From NCBI GenBank assembly GCA_017545535.1, contig JAFWMS010000016.1, positions 1-36,110 of the forward strand: 36,110 bases of DNA. Reading direction: 5' to 3'. The notes under the pieces were generated by a model. The model did no database searches and was not told where the DNA came from. It was given only the letters and a program-made list of their open reading frames with translations. The stretch's first letter is position 1. Each line of letters opens with the position of its first letter. This document shows, piece by piece, positions 14,904-24,111 of the stretch. Position numbers and translations under genes: made by a program. This stretch comes from Clostridia bacterium. GTDB lineage: Bacteria; Bacillota; Clostridia; Christensenellales; CAG-138.

Positions 14904-16826
14904 TCAATACTTCTTCGCATCCTTCACATGAAGGAGGTGGTCCTCATAGGCGGCTAGGTTCCGAGGGTTCTCGGAGACCTCCGTGTCGCCCACGCGCCAC
15001 CAGGAGCCGTAGCCCTCGGTCATGGATTTGGGCAGGACCCGGATGTCGAACACCACGGGCACGCCCTCTATGGTCTTGGCCTCCTTGAGAGCTGCGTACA
15101 GCTCCTGGAGAGAACGGATGGTATATGCTTTGCAACCGTAGCCCTCGGCGATCTTGGCGAAATTCACTGGCATGAAGGAGCCGGAGTGCTCCCCGTCCTC
15201 GCCCCGGAAACGGAGCTCGGTGCACAAGGTATCGTTGCCATGGCCCACCTGCAGGTTGTTGATGCAGCCGAAGGAGGCGTTGTTGAACACGCAGACGTTG
15301 ATCTTCTTGTGCTCCTGGACCGCGGTCAAGAGCTCGGAGTGGAGCATGATGAAGCTGCCGTCGCCCACCATGGCGTACACGTCCCGATCGCCGATGGCGT
15401 ACTTGACGCCCAAGGCCCCGGAGACCTCGTAGCCCATGCAGGAGTATCCGTATTCCATATTGTATGTATCCACGCCCCGGGCGCACCACATGCGCTGCAT
15501 GTCGCCAGGCAGCGAGCCGGAGGAGCCGATAGCCACGTCCTCGGGGTCGATGGCGAAGTTGATGGCGCCCAGTACAGTGGTCTGAGTGAGGCAGGCGTCC
15601 AGGTCTTTCGCGAACCGGTCCGCGGAGGATGCGTTGGCGTCGTTGACCTCGGGCACGTAGCCCTCTTTGTATTCGATATGCTGGAGCCGGTAGAGCTCCT
15701 TGGCCCAGCGGTCCCGGGCCGTTTCGATCTCGCCCGTATAAGGAGCTTGGTAGCCCCTGAGCTCCTTGAGTAGCGCCGGCAGGGCCCGCTTTGCATCGGC
15801 GATGACGGGCACCGCATCCAGCTTCAAGGCCTGGAACTCGGACACGTTGATGTTGACGAACTTGGCGTCCTCCCGGAACAGCCACTTGGAGGAGGTGGTG
15901 AAGTCGGTATAGCGGGTACCTACGCCAATGATCACGTCCGCTTCCTTGGCGATCTCGTTGGCCGCGGAGCAGCCGGTGACGCCGATGCCGCCCAGGTTCA
16001 GGGGATGATCGTAGACGACGGCGCTCTTGCCCGCCTGGGTCTCCGCGAAGGGGATGCCCGTGGCTTCGGCGAAGGCTTTGAACTCCTCGTGGGCCTCGCT
16101 GTATCTCACGCCGCCGCCGCAGATCAGCAGCGGCTTCTTCGCGGCGCGAATGACCTGGGCTGCTTCAGCCAGGGCCTCCGCTTCCGGCAGCCGCCGGGCC
16201 AGGCGATGGACCCGCTTCTGGAAGAAGGATTCGGGATAGTCGTAAGCTTCGCCCTCCACGTCCTGGGGAATGGCCAGGCACACGGCGCCGGTGTTGGCGG
16301 GGTCCGTCAGCACTCGGAAGGCGGAAAGAAGGGCGCTCATGAGCTGCTCGGGGCGGACGATCCGATCCCAGTACCGGCAGACGGCCCGAAAGGCGTCGTT
16401 GGTGGAGATGGACAGATCGTGGATCTGCTCGATCTGCTGGAGCACCGGGTCCGGCTGGCGGCAGGCGTACACGTCGCCGGGTAGGATCAGCACGGGGATG
16501 TTGTTGGCCGTGGCAGTGGCGGCGGCGGTGACCATGTTGGCCGCGCCGGGGCCCACGGAGGAGGTGACGGCGATGATCTTCTTCCGCTTCATCTGCTTGG
16601 CGAAGGCCACGGCGGTGTGGGCCATGCCCTGCTCATTCTTGCCCTGCCAAACCTTCAGGCGGCAGGTCTCCTGCCGCAGCGCCTGCCCCAGGCCCACCAC
16701 GTTGCCGTGGCCCGGGAGCATGATGACGCCCTCCACGAAGGGATGCTCCACGCCGTCATAGGCGATGTATTGGTTCTCCAGAAAACGCACCAGGGCCTGG
16801 GCCATGGTCAAGCGAACTGTCTTCAT
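14904..16826 (-). CDS. iolD: 3D-trihydroxycyclohexane-1,2-dione acylhydrolase (IolD)
   Basis: A 640-residue ThDP-dependent enzyme that opens the ring of 3D-(3,5/4)-trihydroxycyclohexane-1,2-dione to 5-deoxy-glucuronate. The N-terminal pyrimidine-binding domain has [12 protein letters not shown] and N-E-Q-G-M. The C-terminal pyrophosphate domain has G-D-G-S-F-I-M and [12 protein letters not shown] for the ThDP/Mg site. Length is normal. The ATG at 16826 is preferred to the GTG at 16832 because AGGAGG ends 5 bases before the ATG and overlaps the GTG. It is the last gene of the operon, 24 bases after iolB. Confidence 0.95.
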   Translation of the reverse strand: MKTVRLTMAQALVRFLENQYIAYDGVEHPFVEGVIMLPGHGNVVGLGQALRQETCRLKVWQGKNEQGMAHTAVAFAKQMKRKKIIAVTSSVGPGAANMVTAAATATANNIPVLILPGDVYACRQPDPVLQQIEQIHDLSISTNDAFRAVCRYWDRIVRPEQLMSALLSAFRVLTDPANTGAVCLAIPQDVEGEAYDYPESFFQKRVHRLARRLPEAEALAEAAQVIRAAKKPLLICGGGVRYSEAHEEFKAFAEATGIPFAETQAGKSAVVYDHPLNLGGIGVTGCSAANEIAKEADVIIGVGTRYTDFTTSSKWLFREDAKFVNINVSEFQALKLDAVPVIADAKRALPALLKELRGYQAPYTGEIETARDRWAKELYRLQHIEYKEGYVPEVNDANASSADRFAKDLDACLTQTTVLGAINFAIDPEDVAIGSSGSLPGDMQRMWCARGVDTYNMEYGYSCMGYEVSGALGVKYAIGDRDVYAMVGDGSFIMLHSELLTAVQEHKKINVCVFNNASFGCINNLQVGHGNDTLCTELRFRGEDGEHSGSFMPVNFAKIAEGYGCKAYTIRSLQELYAALKEAKTIEGVPVVFDIRVLPKSMTEGYGSWWRVGDTEVSENPRNLAAYEDHLLHVKDAKKY

Positions 16827-16850
16827 GCGCACCTCCTGATGAAATATGGT

Positions 16851-17642
16851 TCAGCCTTTGAAAATGTGGTCGTTGGCGTCCGGCTTCCAGAGCCAGGCGT
16901 GCTCGGGATCGTCGATGCGGGTCTTCTCCCAGGGGTTCCCCGGAAGATGGCGGATGCCCCAGGCGTAGCACATGGCGTAGCCCGGCGCGGCGCACTGGGA
17001 ATGGAAGCCGTGGTTGATCACGGCGAGGCCGTTGTGATGAGTCTCATAGATCTCCCCGTTGGCGAAGCCCGCGCCGAAGCCCTGGGGATAGTCGAACCGG
17101 TAGAAATACACCTCCGGCTGGGGATGATGATGGGGCGGATAGGAGGACCACTTGCCGGGGAAGTTCAGCACCTCGCCCAGGACCATGTTGGAGAAGGGCG
17201 CGTTCTCGTAGTCGAAGAAGGTCTTGATCTCCCGGCGCATTGCGCCCATGAGCTCCCCATTGGCCCCGGCGTGCTGGACCTGGACCGTTTCGGGGGTGTA
17301 GAGCACGGGCGCGTAGTCCCGGTCGTTGGGGGTTTGCTGGATGTACAGCTCCACGTGGGATCTGGCGGTCAGGGCGATCTTCGTCCTCCGGGGGGCCAGC
17401 AGGCAGAATGCCTCGTAGTGGAAGCAGTCGGGACGGTCGGCCAGAATGGTCCTGTCCCCGAAGCTCAGCTCCACGGCGCCTTCGAACAGCAGCACGGCGG
17501 TCTCCTTCTCCCCGTCGCAGATGGCGTAGGTGTCGCCCGGTTCCATCACCAGCAGTCCCACGTCCATCATGGTGCCGAGATCGTCCCTGGCAGCGTCGAT
17601 ATACACGTTGTAGCCCCCATGGAGCTCTTTGTCAAAATACAT
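16851..17642 (-). CDS. iolB: 5-deoxy-glucuronate isomerase (IolB)
   Basis: A 263-residue cupin that isomerises 5-deoxy-glucuronate to 2-deoxy-5-keto-D-gluconate. The metal site is visible as H-H-H-P-Q-P-E at 171-177, followed by V-Y-F-Y-R-F, with further histidines at 211 and 214. Bicupin arrangement and length are normal. The ATG at 17642 follows AAAGGAGA; earlier in-frame codons lie inside iolE and have no ribosome site. iolE ends 10 bases upstream. This is the last recognisable classical inositol step; no iolC or iolJ follows. Confidence 0.95.
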   Translation of the reverse strand: MYFDKELHGGYNVYIDAARDDLGTMMDVGLLVMEPGDTYAICDGEKETAVLLFEGAVELSFGDRTILADRPDCFHYEAFCLLAPRRTKIALTARSHVELYIQQTPNDRDYAPVLYTPETVQVQHAGANGELMGAMRREIKTFFDYENAPFSNMVLGEVLNFPGKWSSYPPHHHPQPEVYFYRFDYPQGFGAGFANGEIYETHHNGLAVINHGFHSQCAAPGYAMCYAWGIRHLPGNPWEKTRIDDPEHAWLWKPDANDHIFKG

Positions 17643-17652
17643 ATAGTCTCCT

Positions 17653-18561
17653 TTACAGCCCCGTGTGCTCCGCGATATACCTGCGGCCCTTGATGGCGTA
17701 TTCGAGGGGGTTCGCCTTGGCGGGGTCCTGCTCGGCCTCCACCAGGAGCCAACCCTCATATTTGGCGTCAGAGAGGACCTTAAAAACCGGGTCGAAATCC
17801 ACGTCCCCGTCCCCGGGCACGGTGAAGGCCCCGTTGCGCACGGCGGTCAAAAAGCTCCAGTTCTTCTCCCGGGCTTCCTTCACTACGGCAAGGCGCATGT
17901 CCTTCAGGTGCACATGGCCCACCCGGTCCACATACTTTTTCAGCATGGCCAGGGGGTCCTCCCCGGCGAAGGTGAAGTGGCCCGTATCGTAGCAGAGGAA
18001 CACGTACCGGGGGTCGGTGTTTGCCATCATCCTGTCCGTCTCCGCCGCCGTCTGGACCACTGTGCCCATGTGGTGATGGAAGCAGAGCTTGAAGCCCCGT
18101 TCTACGGCCGCCTTGCCCAGAGCGTCCAATCCCTTGCAGAGGCGATCCCACTCCCCGTCGTCCATGACGTGTTTGTGGTTGCCGGTCAGGATGGGGGTGT
18201 CCACCTGGCCCTGGATGGAGTAGCTCTGCTCGGACACGTTGATGCGGTCCGCGCCCACGGCGGCCAGGAAGTCTAGCTCTCGGTTAAAGTCCGCCAAATT
18301 CTCCTCCAATGATTTGGTCAGCAAAAAGGAGGAGAACCAGCGGCTGGCGATCCGCATGCCTCTAAGGTCCAGCTCCCACTTCAGCTCCTGGGGGTCCTTG
18401 GGGTACTTGTTGCCGATCTCGCAGCCGGTGAACCCCGCCAGGGCCATCTCGCTGACGGTCTGGCGGAAGGTGTTCTCCGCCCCCAGCTCCGGCATGTCGT
18501 CGTTGCACCAGCCGATGGGCGCGATGCCCAGCTTCACTTTCGTTGCGTCAAAGAGTGCCAT
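17653..18561 (-). CDS. iolE: Inosose dehydratase (IolE)
   Basis: A 302-residue TIM-barrel enzyme of the xylose-isomerase-like superfamily. It dehydrates scyllo-inosose (2-keto-myo-inositol) to 3D-trihydroxycyclohexane-1,2-dione. The family opening K-V-K-L-G-I-A-P-I-G-W-C-N-D-D is present, with metal-site segments F-T-G-C-E-I-G-N-K, F-H-H-H-M-G-T, Y-D-T-G-H-F, H-V-H-L-K-D and L-V-E-A-E-Q-D-P. Length matches IolE. GGAG lies before the ATG; 15 bases separate it from the malic enzyme gene upstream. Confidence 0.95.
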   Translation of the reverse strand: MALFDATKVKLGIAPIGWCNDDMPELGAENTFRQTVSEMALAGFTGCEIGNKYPKDPQELKWELDLRGMRIASRWFSSFLLTKSLEENLADFNRELDFLAAVGADRINVSEQSYSIQGQVDTPILTGNHKHVMDDGEWDRLCKGLDALGKAAVERGFKLCFHHHMGTVVQTAAETDRMMANTDPRYVFLCYDTGHFTFAGEDPLAMLKKYVDRVGHVHLKDMRLAVVKEAREKNWSFLTAVRNGAFTVPGDGDVDFDPVFKVLSDAKYEGWLLVEAEQDPAKANPLEYAIKGRRYIAEHTGL

Positions 18562-18576
18562 GAAACATATCTCCTT

Positions 18577-19746
18577 TCATATCCTGGCAACGCCGCTGTC
18601 CCGGGCGGCCTGGGCCACGGCGGCCGCCACGGTGGGGCCCACCCGCTTGTCGAAGGCTTTGGGCAGGATATAGTCTGCGTTCAGTTCTTCCGAGGAGACC
18701 AGCCCCGCCAGGGCGTGGGAGGCGGACAGCTTCATCTCCTCGTTGATCTCCCGGGCACGCACGTCCAAGGCCCCGCGAAAGAGGCCCGGGAACACCAGGA
18801 CGTTGTTGATCTGGTTGGCATGGTCGCTGCGGCCGGTGCCCACGATGGCGGCCCCGGCGGCCTTGGCTTCCTCCGGCTCGATCTCCGGGACCGGATTCGC
18901 CATGGGGAAGACCACGGCGTCCTGCGCCATGGACCGGATCATGTCCTGGGACACGATGTGGGGGGCGCTGACGCCCACGAACACGTCCGCGCCTCTAAGG
19001 GCGTCGGCCAAGGTGCCGCTGAACCGCTCCGGATTGGTGACGGCGGCCATCTGGGCCTGGGCGGGGTTCATGTCGGCCCCTTCACAGAGGATGCCGCAGC
19101 GGTCCACCATCTTGAGGTGCTTCACGCCCAGGTTCATGAGGTGCTTGCCGATGGCGATGCCGGCGGAACCGGCGCCGTTGATGACCATTTTAATCTCGTC
19201 GATCCGCTTGTCCACCACCCGAAGGGCGTTGAGGATGGCGGCGCCCACCACAATGGCGGTGCCGTGCTGATCGTCGTGGAACACGGGGATGTCGCAGATC
19301 TCCTTCAAGCGCCGTTCGATCTCGAAGCAGCGGGGGGCGGCGATGTCCTCCAGATTGATGCCGCCGAAGCTGCCCGATATGAGATAGATGGTGCGGACGA
19401 TCTCGTCCACGTCCTTGCTGCGGATGCAGATGGGAAAGGCGTCCACGTCGGCGAAGGCTTTGAACAGGGCGCACTTGCCCTCCATGACGGGCATGCCGGC
19501 CTCGGGGCCGATGTCGCCCAGACCCAAAACTGCGGTGCCGTCGGTAATCACCGCCACCAGGTTGTGGCGGCGGGTCAGCTCATAGCTCTTGTCGATATCC
19601 TTCTGGATCTCCAGGCAGGGTTGAGCCACGCCCGGGGTGTACGCGAGGCTTAGATCGTCCTTGTTGTTCACAGGCACCTTGGAGATGACCTCGATCTTGC
19701 CCTTCCATTCCCCGTGCAGGCGCAGGGATTCTTTTGCGTAATCCAT
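18577..19746 (-). CDS. Malic enzyme (NAD(P)-dependent, oxaloacetate-decarboxylating)
   Basis: A 389-residue short-form malic enzyme converting L-malate to pyruvate and CO2 with NAD(P)H formation. Visible are Y36 in L-A-Y-T-P-G-V-A, K91 in M-E-G-K, the metal ligands in N-L-E-D-I (131-135) and F-H-D-D-Q-H-G-T-A (157-165), and the Rossmann motif N-G-A-G-S-A-G at 190-196. There is no phosphotransacetylase domain as in long MaeB. It is placed between the racemase gene and iolE in one operon. Classical inositol breakdown has no need for malic enzyme, which is one basis for the D-malate route proposed here. Confidence 0.93.
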   Translation of the reverse strand: MDYAKESLRLHGEWKGKIEVISKVPVNNKDDLSLAYTPGVAQPCLEIQKDIDKSYELTRRHNLVAVITDGTAVLGLGDIGPEAGMPVMEGKCALFKAFADVDAFPICIRSKDVDEIVRTIYLISGSFGGINLEDIAAPRCFEIERRLKEICDIPVFHDDQHGTAIVVGAAILNALRVVDKRIDEIKMVINGAGSAGIAIGKHLMNLGVKHLKMVDRCGILCEGADMNPAQAQMAAVTNPERFSGTLADALRGADVFVGVSAPHIVSQDMIRSMAQDAVVFPMANPVPEIEPEEAKAAGAAIVGTGRSDHANQINNVLVFPGLFRGALDVRAREINEEMKLSASHALAGLVSSEELNADYILPKAFDKRVGPTVAAAVAQAARDSGVARI

Positions 19747-19760
19747 GAAATCTTTCTCCT

Positions 19761-21014
19761 TTATCGCTTGATGACTTTCGGCAGGGTGGAACCGCCGTAG
19801 GGCATGCTGAGCACCCGTGCGTCAGGGCCTAATTTTACAAAAGCATGGTCCAGCGCCGTCTGGGCCGAGGGTTGGGGCACCAGGAACAAGGAGCGGACGA
19901 AGTCGGCGTCCAACTCGCTTACCAGGTCCACCTCCACCCTCTCCAGCACCATGGCGATGGCCGCCGCCTTGTGACCGCCCAGCTTGAACTCCCGTTGGAT
20001 GCGCTCGATGAGGGAACGGGCCGTGGGCGCGGTGGTCATCCATTCCTCGAAGGTCCTCTCCCCCAGGCCCTCCCGGCAGGAGCCGATGAGGATGATGATC
20101 CCCCCGTCCCGCACGGCGTGCTTGGCGTTGTCCAAGGCCTTCTGTGTCTGGTACAGGTTCAGGTCCTTGGGCGCGCCGCCCTGAGAGACCAGGACGATGT
20201 CCGCCGCCTCGGCAAGCTCCTTCCGGTACAGGGTATCCAAGAAGGCGCAGCCCGCCCGATGGGCTTTCGTCACGTCTCCCGCGACGGCTTTCAAAATCTC
20301 CTTGTGCTCGGAAAGGACCACGTTCAAAATGAAGTCGACGCCCACCATGGCCCCGGCTTCCTCGATGTCCAGGCGCAGGGGGTTGGTTTCCAGGTTCCCG
20401 GCGCAGCATTCCGGCAGGACCATGCGGCTGTGGTTCGATTGAATGGCGGCCCGGCTGGACACGCCGGGCATGATGGCCTTGGCCCCGCCGGAATACCCGG
20501 CGAAATAGTGGTATTCGATGTTGCCCAGGCAGATCCGTCGATCCGCCTCCGCCACGACCCGGGTCACGTCCACGGGGGTGCCCCGGGAGGTGACGCCGAA
20601 ACGGACGCAGTCATCGGGGTCGCTGTCCACGCACTTGATCTCGGAATAGGCACGCTCTCCGGCCAGCTTCCGATGCTCCTCGTCTGTTTGGCGACGATGG
20701 CTGCCCAACGCAAAGACCAGGGTGACGTCCTCCGGCCGGACTCCGCCCGCATAGAGCTCATCCAGTAGGGCGGGCATGACCTTGGCCGTGGGCATGGGCC
20801 GTGTGATGTCGCTGGTGACGATGGCTATGGTCTCCCCGGGACGAACAATGTCCCGGAGCCGGGGGGTACCGATGGGCTCTTGCAGGGCGCGGATCACCTC
20901 CGCCTCGCCAGTGAGGCCCAGGGGCACGTCGTTGGCGTGGAGTTCCCCGATCAGATTCCTCTCGGGGACCTCCACCTCCTGGACGCTGCTTCCAAACCCA
21001 AAGGTCAGCTTCAT
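19761..21014 (-). CDS. LarA-family nickel-pincer 2-hydroxyacid racemase
   Basis: A 417-residue member of the LarA superfamily, which uses a nickel-pincer nucleotide to racemise or epimerise 2-hydroxyacids (lactate, malate, others). Residues equivalent to the characterised enzyme are all here: D69 and R72 (S-D-I-T-R-P), H106 (G-S-H-R), H169 (Y-H-Y), the cofactor lysine K179 (S-G-G-A-K) and the nickel histidine H195 (S-N-H-S). The 10- and 16-residue spacings of H-K-H are identical to lactate racemase. The ATG at 21014 overlaps the tktB stop (ATGA). Substrate specificity cannot be read directly; between transketolase and malic enzyme, malate is the best guess. The cofactor genes larB, larC and larE are not in the window. 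Confidence 0.9.
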   Translation of the reverse strand: MKLTFGFGSSVQEVEVPERNLIGELHANDVPLGLTGEAEVIRALQEPIGTPRLRDIVRPGETIAIVTSDITRPMPTAKVMPALLDELYAGGVRPEDVTLVFALGSHRRQTDEEHRKLAGERAYSEIKCVDSDPDDCVRFGVTSRGTPVDVTRVVAEADRRICLGNIEYHYFAGYSGGAKAIMPGVSSRAAIQSNHSRMVLPECCAGNLETNPLRLDIEEAGAMVGVDFILNVVLSEHKEILKAVAGDVTKAHRAGCAFLDTLYRKELAEAADIVLVSQGGAPKDLNLYQTQKALDNAKHAVRDGGIIILIGSCREGLGERTFEEWMTTAPTARSLIERIQREFKLGGHKAAAIAMVLERVEVDLVSELDADFVRSLFLVPQPSAQTALDHAFVKLGPDARVLSMPYGGSTLPKVIKR

Positions 21015-21979
21015 TCCGCTTCCTTTCTGGCGATGACGGCCTTGACCTGCTCCTCGATGTGAGCCGCCGTCAGACCGAACCGCTGCTGCAGATATCCCTG
21101 AGTGCCCACTTCGCCGAACTCGTCCTCGATGGCCACGCACGCGGCGGGCACGGGGCAGCCCTCGGCCAGCGCTTCCAGCACCGCGGTATAGAGGCCGCCG
21201 TGCCGGTTGGCGTTCTCCGCCACCACGACGGCGCCGGTCTTCTTGGCCCAGGCCACCACGGCCTCCCGGTCAAGGGGCTTGATGGTGAAGCAGTCCACCA
21301 CCGCTACGGACACGCCCTGCTTCTCCAAAGAGAGGGCGGCCTGTATGGCCTCGTGGAGCATGATGCCGGCGGCGAAGATCACCGCGTCGGTGCCTTCCCG
21401 CAGGGTGACGGCCTTGCTGATGGGCAGCTCTGTCCCGTCTTCATAGACCCTGGCCATCTGCTTGCGGCCCACCCGGATATACTTGACGCCGGGGCGGTAG
21501 ACGCACTGCTTGAGCACGCTCACCAGGCAGGTGGGATCGGATACGTCGATGACGGTGCTGCCGGGCAGGACGCTGTACAGGGCCACGTCCTCGAAGGGCA
21601 TGTGGGTGCCGCCGTTCATGGCCGCCGTAACGCCGGGATCGGTGCCGATCACGGTGATGTCGTTCTTGCCGTAGCCGCCGCTGAGGAAGATCTGATCGTA
21701 GCAGCGACGGGACGCGAAAGGACCGAAGGAGTGGATGATGGGTCGATAGCCCGCCACGGCGAGGCCCGCGGCCACACCGGCCATGTTGCTTTCGGCGATG
21801 CCGCAGTCGATGGCCCGATCGGGGTTCTGCTTGCCCCACTTCAGGGTGCCGGCGCAGCTCATCAGGTCCGCGTCCAGATAGATGGCGTTCTCATCCTCGG
21901 TCACGATCTTTTCAATAGTGGCGCCAAGGACCTCCTTGCAGGGGCGCTGGTCCATTTCACCGGTATATACGATCTTCAT
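21011..21979 (-). CDS. Transketolase, C-terminal subunit
   Basis: A 322-residue protein equal to the pyrimidine-binding plus C-terminal domains of transketolase. It contains the ThDP-activating glutamate segment D-C-G-I-A-E-S-N-M-A-G-V-A-A-G-L-A and F-G-P-F-A-S-R-R-C-Y-D-Q-I. With the adjacent N-terminal subunit it forms a complete split transketolase, common in Clostridia and archaea. The second ATG (21979) is chosen because GGAGG lies 7 bases before it, while it would touch the first ATG (21985). It overlaps larA by 4 bases, so stoichiometric coupling is likely. Its place in an inositol operon suggests a dedicated substrate. Confidence 0.92.
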   Translation of the reverse strand: MKIVYTGEMDQRPCKEVLGATIEKIVTEDENAIYLDADLMSCAGTLKWGKQNPDRAIDCGIAESNMAGVAAGLAVAGYRPIIHSFGPFASRRCYDQIFLSGGYGKNDITVIGTDPGVTAAMNGGTHMPFEDVALYSVLPGSTVIDVSDPTCLVSVLKQCVYRPGVKYIRVGRKQMARVYEDGTELPISKAVTLREGTDAVIFAAGIMLHEAIQAALSLEKQGVSVAVVDCFTIKPLDREAVVAWAKKTGAVVVAENANRHGGLYTAVLEALAEGCPVPAACVAIEDEFGEVGTQGYLQQRFGLTAAHIEEQVKAVIARKEAE

Positions 21980-21981
21980 AG

Positions 21982-22824
21982 TCATCCCTCCAATGCGGCC
22001 AGGTCCGCCTGCAGCTCAGCCATCCAGCGACCGTACCGCTGGTCGTCGATGGGCATGCTGTGGTTCATCTCCGTGTTCTCCGCCTCGGCGATGCCGTGGC
22101 CCTTCACCGCGTCCAGCACCACGGCGTAGGGCTTGTCGCCCCCCTGCCGGGTACGCTCCAAAGCAGCGGCGATAGCTTCCACGTCCCCGCCGTCCACTTG
22201 CACGGTGTCGAAGCCGAAGGCCTTCATCTTGGCGGCGATGTCGCCCAGGGGCAGGATCTCGTTCACCCGCCCGTCCAGCTGCTTCTTGTTCCAGTCGATG
22301 AGGACCGTCAGGTTGCCCAGCTTCTTGGCCGCCGCGAAGGCGAAAGCCTCCCAGCACTGGCCCTCGTCCAGCTCGCCGTCGCCCACGATGAGGAACACCC
22401 GGTTCTTCCGGCCCTTGAGCCGGTTGCCGAGAGCCAGCCCCGCGGCCTGGGAGGTGCCCTGGCCGAGAGAGCCGGTGGTCACGTCGATGCCGGGGGTCTT
22501 GTTCCGATCGCAGTGACTGGGCAGCCGGGTGCCGCCCTGGTTCAGCGTCTTCAGTTCATCATAGGGGAAGTAGCCCTTCAGGGCCAACGTCCCGTAGACC
22601 GCGGGACCGGCGTGGCCCTTGGAGACCACCAAATAATCCCGGTCCGGCCACTGGGGGTCCTCCGGCCGCACGTTCATCTCCCGGCCGTAGAGGACGGCCA
22701 GCACGTCCGCGATGCTCAGCGCCCCGCCCACATGGCCGGAGCCGATGGCGTGGATCGCCTCCACCAGCGCCATGCGGATGCGGACGGCAAAGGCCTGCAG
22801 CGCTTTCTTTTCCGTCAGTTCCAT
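21982..22824 (-). CDS. Transketolase, N-terminal (ThDP-binding) subunit
   Basis: A 280-residue protein with the transketolase ThDP/Mg motif V-G-D-G-E-L-D-E-G-Q-x-W-E-A (about residues 146-160) and N-K-K-Q-L-D-G at its end. It also has the family histidines in G-S-G-H-V-G-G and S-K-G-H-A-G-P and the loop G-S-L-G-Q-G. It pairs with the C-terminal subunit 2 bases downstream. Transketolases move a two-carbon ketol unit between sugars; the donor here may be 2-deoxy-5-keto-gluconate (see findings). AAGGA lies upstream of the start. Confidence 0.92.
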   Translation of the reverse strand: MELTEKKALQAFAVRIRMALVEAIHAIGSGHVGGALSIADVLAVLYGREMNVRPEDPQWPDRDYLVVSKGHAGPAVYGTLALKGYFPYDELKTLNQGGTRLPSHCDRNKTPGIDVTTGSLGQGTSQAAGLALGNRLKGRKNRVFLIVGDGELDEGQCWEAFAFAAAKKLGNLTVLIDWNKKQLDGRVNEILPLGDIAAKMKAFGFDTVQVDGGDVEAIAAALERTRQGGDKPYAVVLDAVKGHGIAEAENTEMNHSMPIDDQRYGRWMAELQADLAALEG

Positions 22825-22842
22825 ATGTTTTCCTTTTTCCTT

Positions 22843-24093
22843 TCACAGCGGCAGGCTGGAACCGTGCCGCAAAGCTTTGACCACAGGCAGCTCCTCCCCG
22901 CTCAAGAAGCGGATGAGGGCGCCGCCGCCGGTGCAGATATAGCCCATCTTGTCCGTGAGCCCGTACTTTTCCGTGGCAGTGATGCTGTCGCCCCCGCCGA
23001 GGACCGTGAAGCCCGCCGTGTCCGCCAGAGCCTGCCAGACCGCTTTGGTGCCGAGCTCGCTCTCCGCCTTCTCGAACACGCCCATGGGGCCGTTGACGAA
23101 CACCGTTTTGGCCTTCAGGATATGCTCCCGATAGAGGGCCGCCGTGTCCGCGCCGATGTCCACCGCGGCGACGTCCGCCGGGATGGCGCCCAGCTTCCCT
23201 TCCTGCCGCCGACCGTCCTGGACCCAGCTCAGGTCCACGGGCAGAACGATCCTGTTCCCGTAGGCTTCATAGAGGGCCTTTGCCTTCTCGAAGAACTCCG
23301 TGTAGTTGGAGGCGGCGATGAAGTCATAGCTGCCCTGCCCGATCTGATCGCCCAGGGCGATCAGGAAGATGTTGGCCACCAGGCCGCCGGTCAATATCCT
23401 GTCCGCGACGCCCCGGGAGAGTACTGTCTCCATCATCTGGAAGGCGTCGGAGATCTTCGCCCCGCCCAGAATGAACACGCAGGGCCGCTCCGGCGCTTCC
23501 ATGAGGCCGGAGACGGTGCAGTATTCCTTCTCGAAAAGCCGCCCCATGGCGGAGGGGAGCACCTGCTCGAAGCCGCAGAGGCTGGGCTGGTCCCGATGGG
23601 CCGCCGCGAAGGCGTCGCACACGTAGAGGTCCCCAAGGGGGGCCAGCTTCTCCACCAGCAGGGTCTTGGCCTGCTGCTCGTGGGTCAGGCGCAGCTTCAT
23701 CTCGAAGAGGGTCTGCTCCTCCGCCACGAACCGCACGTTATCGAGGAGCAGCACTTCGCCCTCCCGCAAGGCGGCGATGTCCTCCCGGGCCGCGGGGCCG
23801 CACACGTCGTCGATCCACTTCACCTCCCGGCCCAGGAGCTCGGAGAGGACCTGGGCGTGGGGGCGGGTGGTGTAGAAGTTCTTATACTCGATGTCGCTGC
23901 CCTGGTGGGCCATGAGCACCACCTTGGCGCCCTTGTCGGAAAGCTCCCGAACGGTGGGCACGCAGGCTCGGATGCGGTTGACGCTCTTGAGGGTGCCCTT
24001 CGCCCGGTCCACCGGCTGGTTGATGTCCACCCGGCAGAGGACGGTCTTCCCCTTCACGTCCAGCTCGTCCAGCGTTCTGATCCCAAATCGCAT
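22843..24093 (-). CDS. Archaeal-type phosphoglycerate kinase homolog
   Basis: A 416-residue PGK-fold kinase. Substrate-side residues R21-V-D23-I-N25, R40-I-R42, H63, R121 (D-N-V-R-F) and R167 (A-H-R) are present. The nucleotide side has G-G-A-K 210-213, N-G-P-M-G-V-F-E 334-341 and G-G-G-D-S 366-370. Sequence such as C-G-P-A-A-R and L-L-G-R-E-V-K-W-I-D-D resembles archaeal PGKs more than bacterial ones. The usual H-x-G-R-P loop reads H-Q-G-S-D-I-E, so the arginine that helps hold the phosphate of 3-phosphoglycerate is missing. It lies 18 bases after the GAPDH homolog, and the two likely act in sequence. Either plain glycolysis or an analogous acyl-phosphate. Confidence 0.88.
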   Translation of the reverse strand: MRFGIRTLDELDVKGKTVLCRVDINQPVDRAKGTLKSVNRIRACVPTVRELSDKGAKVVLMAHQGSDIEYKNFYTTRPHAQVLSELLGREVKWIDDVCGPAAREDIAALREGEVLLLDNVRFVAEEQTLFEMKLRLTHEQQAKTLLVEKLAPLGDLYVCDAFAAAHRDQPSLCGFEQVLPSAMGRLFEKEYCTVSGLMEAPERPCVFILGGAKISDAFQMMETVLSRGVADRILTGGLVANIFLIALGDQIGQGSYDFIAASNYTEFFEKAKALYEAYGNRIVLPVDLSWVQDGRRQEGKLGAIPADVAAVDIGADTAALYREHILKAKTVFVNGPMGVFEKAESELGTKAVWQALADTAGFTVLGGGDSITATEKYGLTDKMGYICTGGGALIRFLSGEELPVVKALRHGSSLPL

Positions 24094-24111
24094 GTGGACC
24101 CTCTCCCGATC

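Noticed and set aside
21011..22824. A sulfoquinovose (sulfo-transketolase) pathway
   Set aside because: A split transketolase would fit, but no sulfoquinovosidase, sulfo-sugar isomerase or sulfolactaldehyde enzyme is present, while four inositol genes are.
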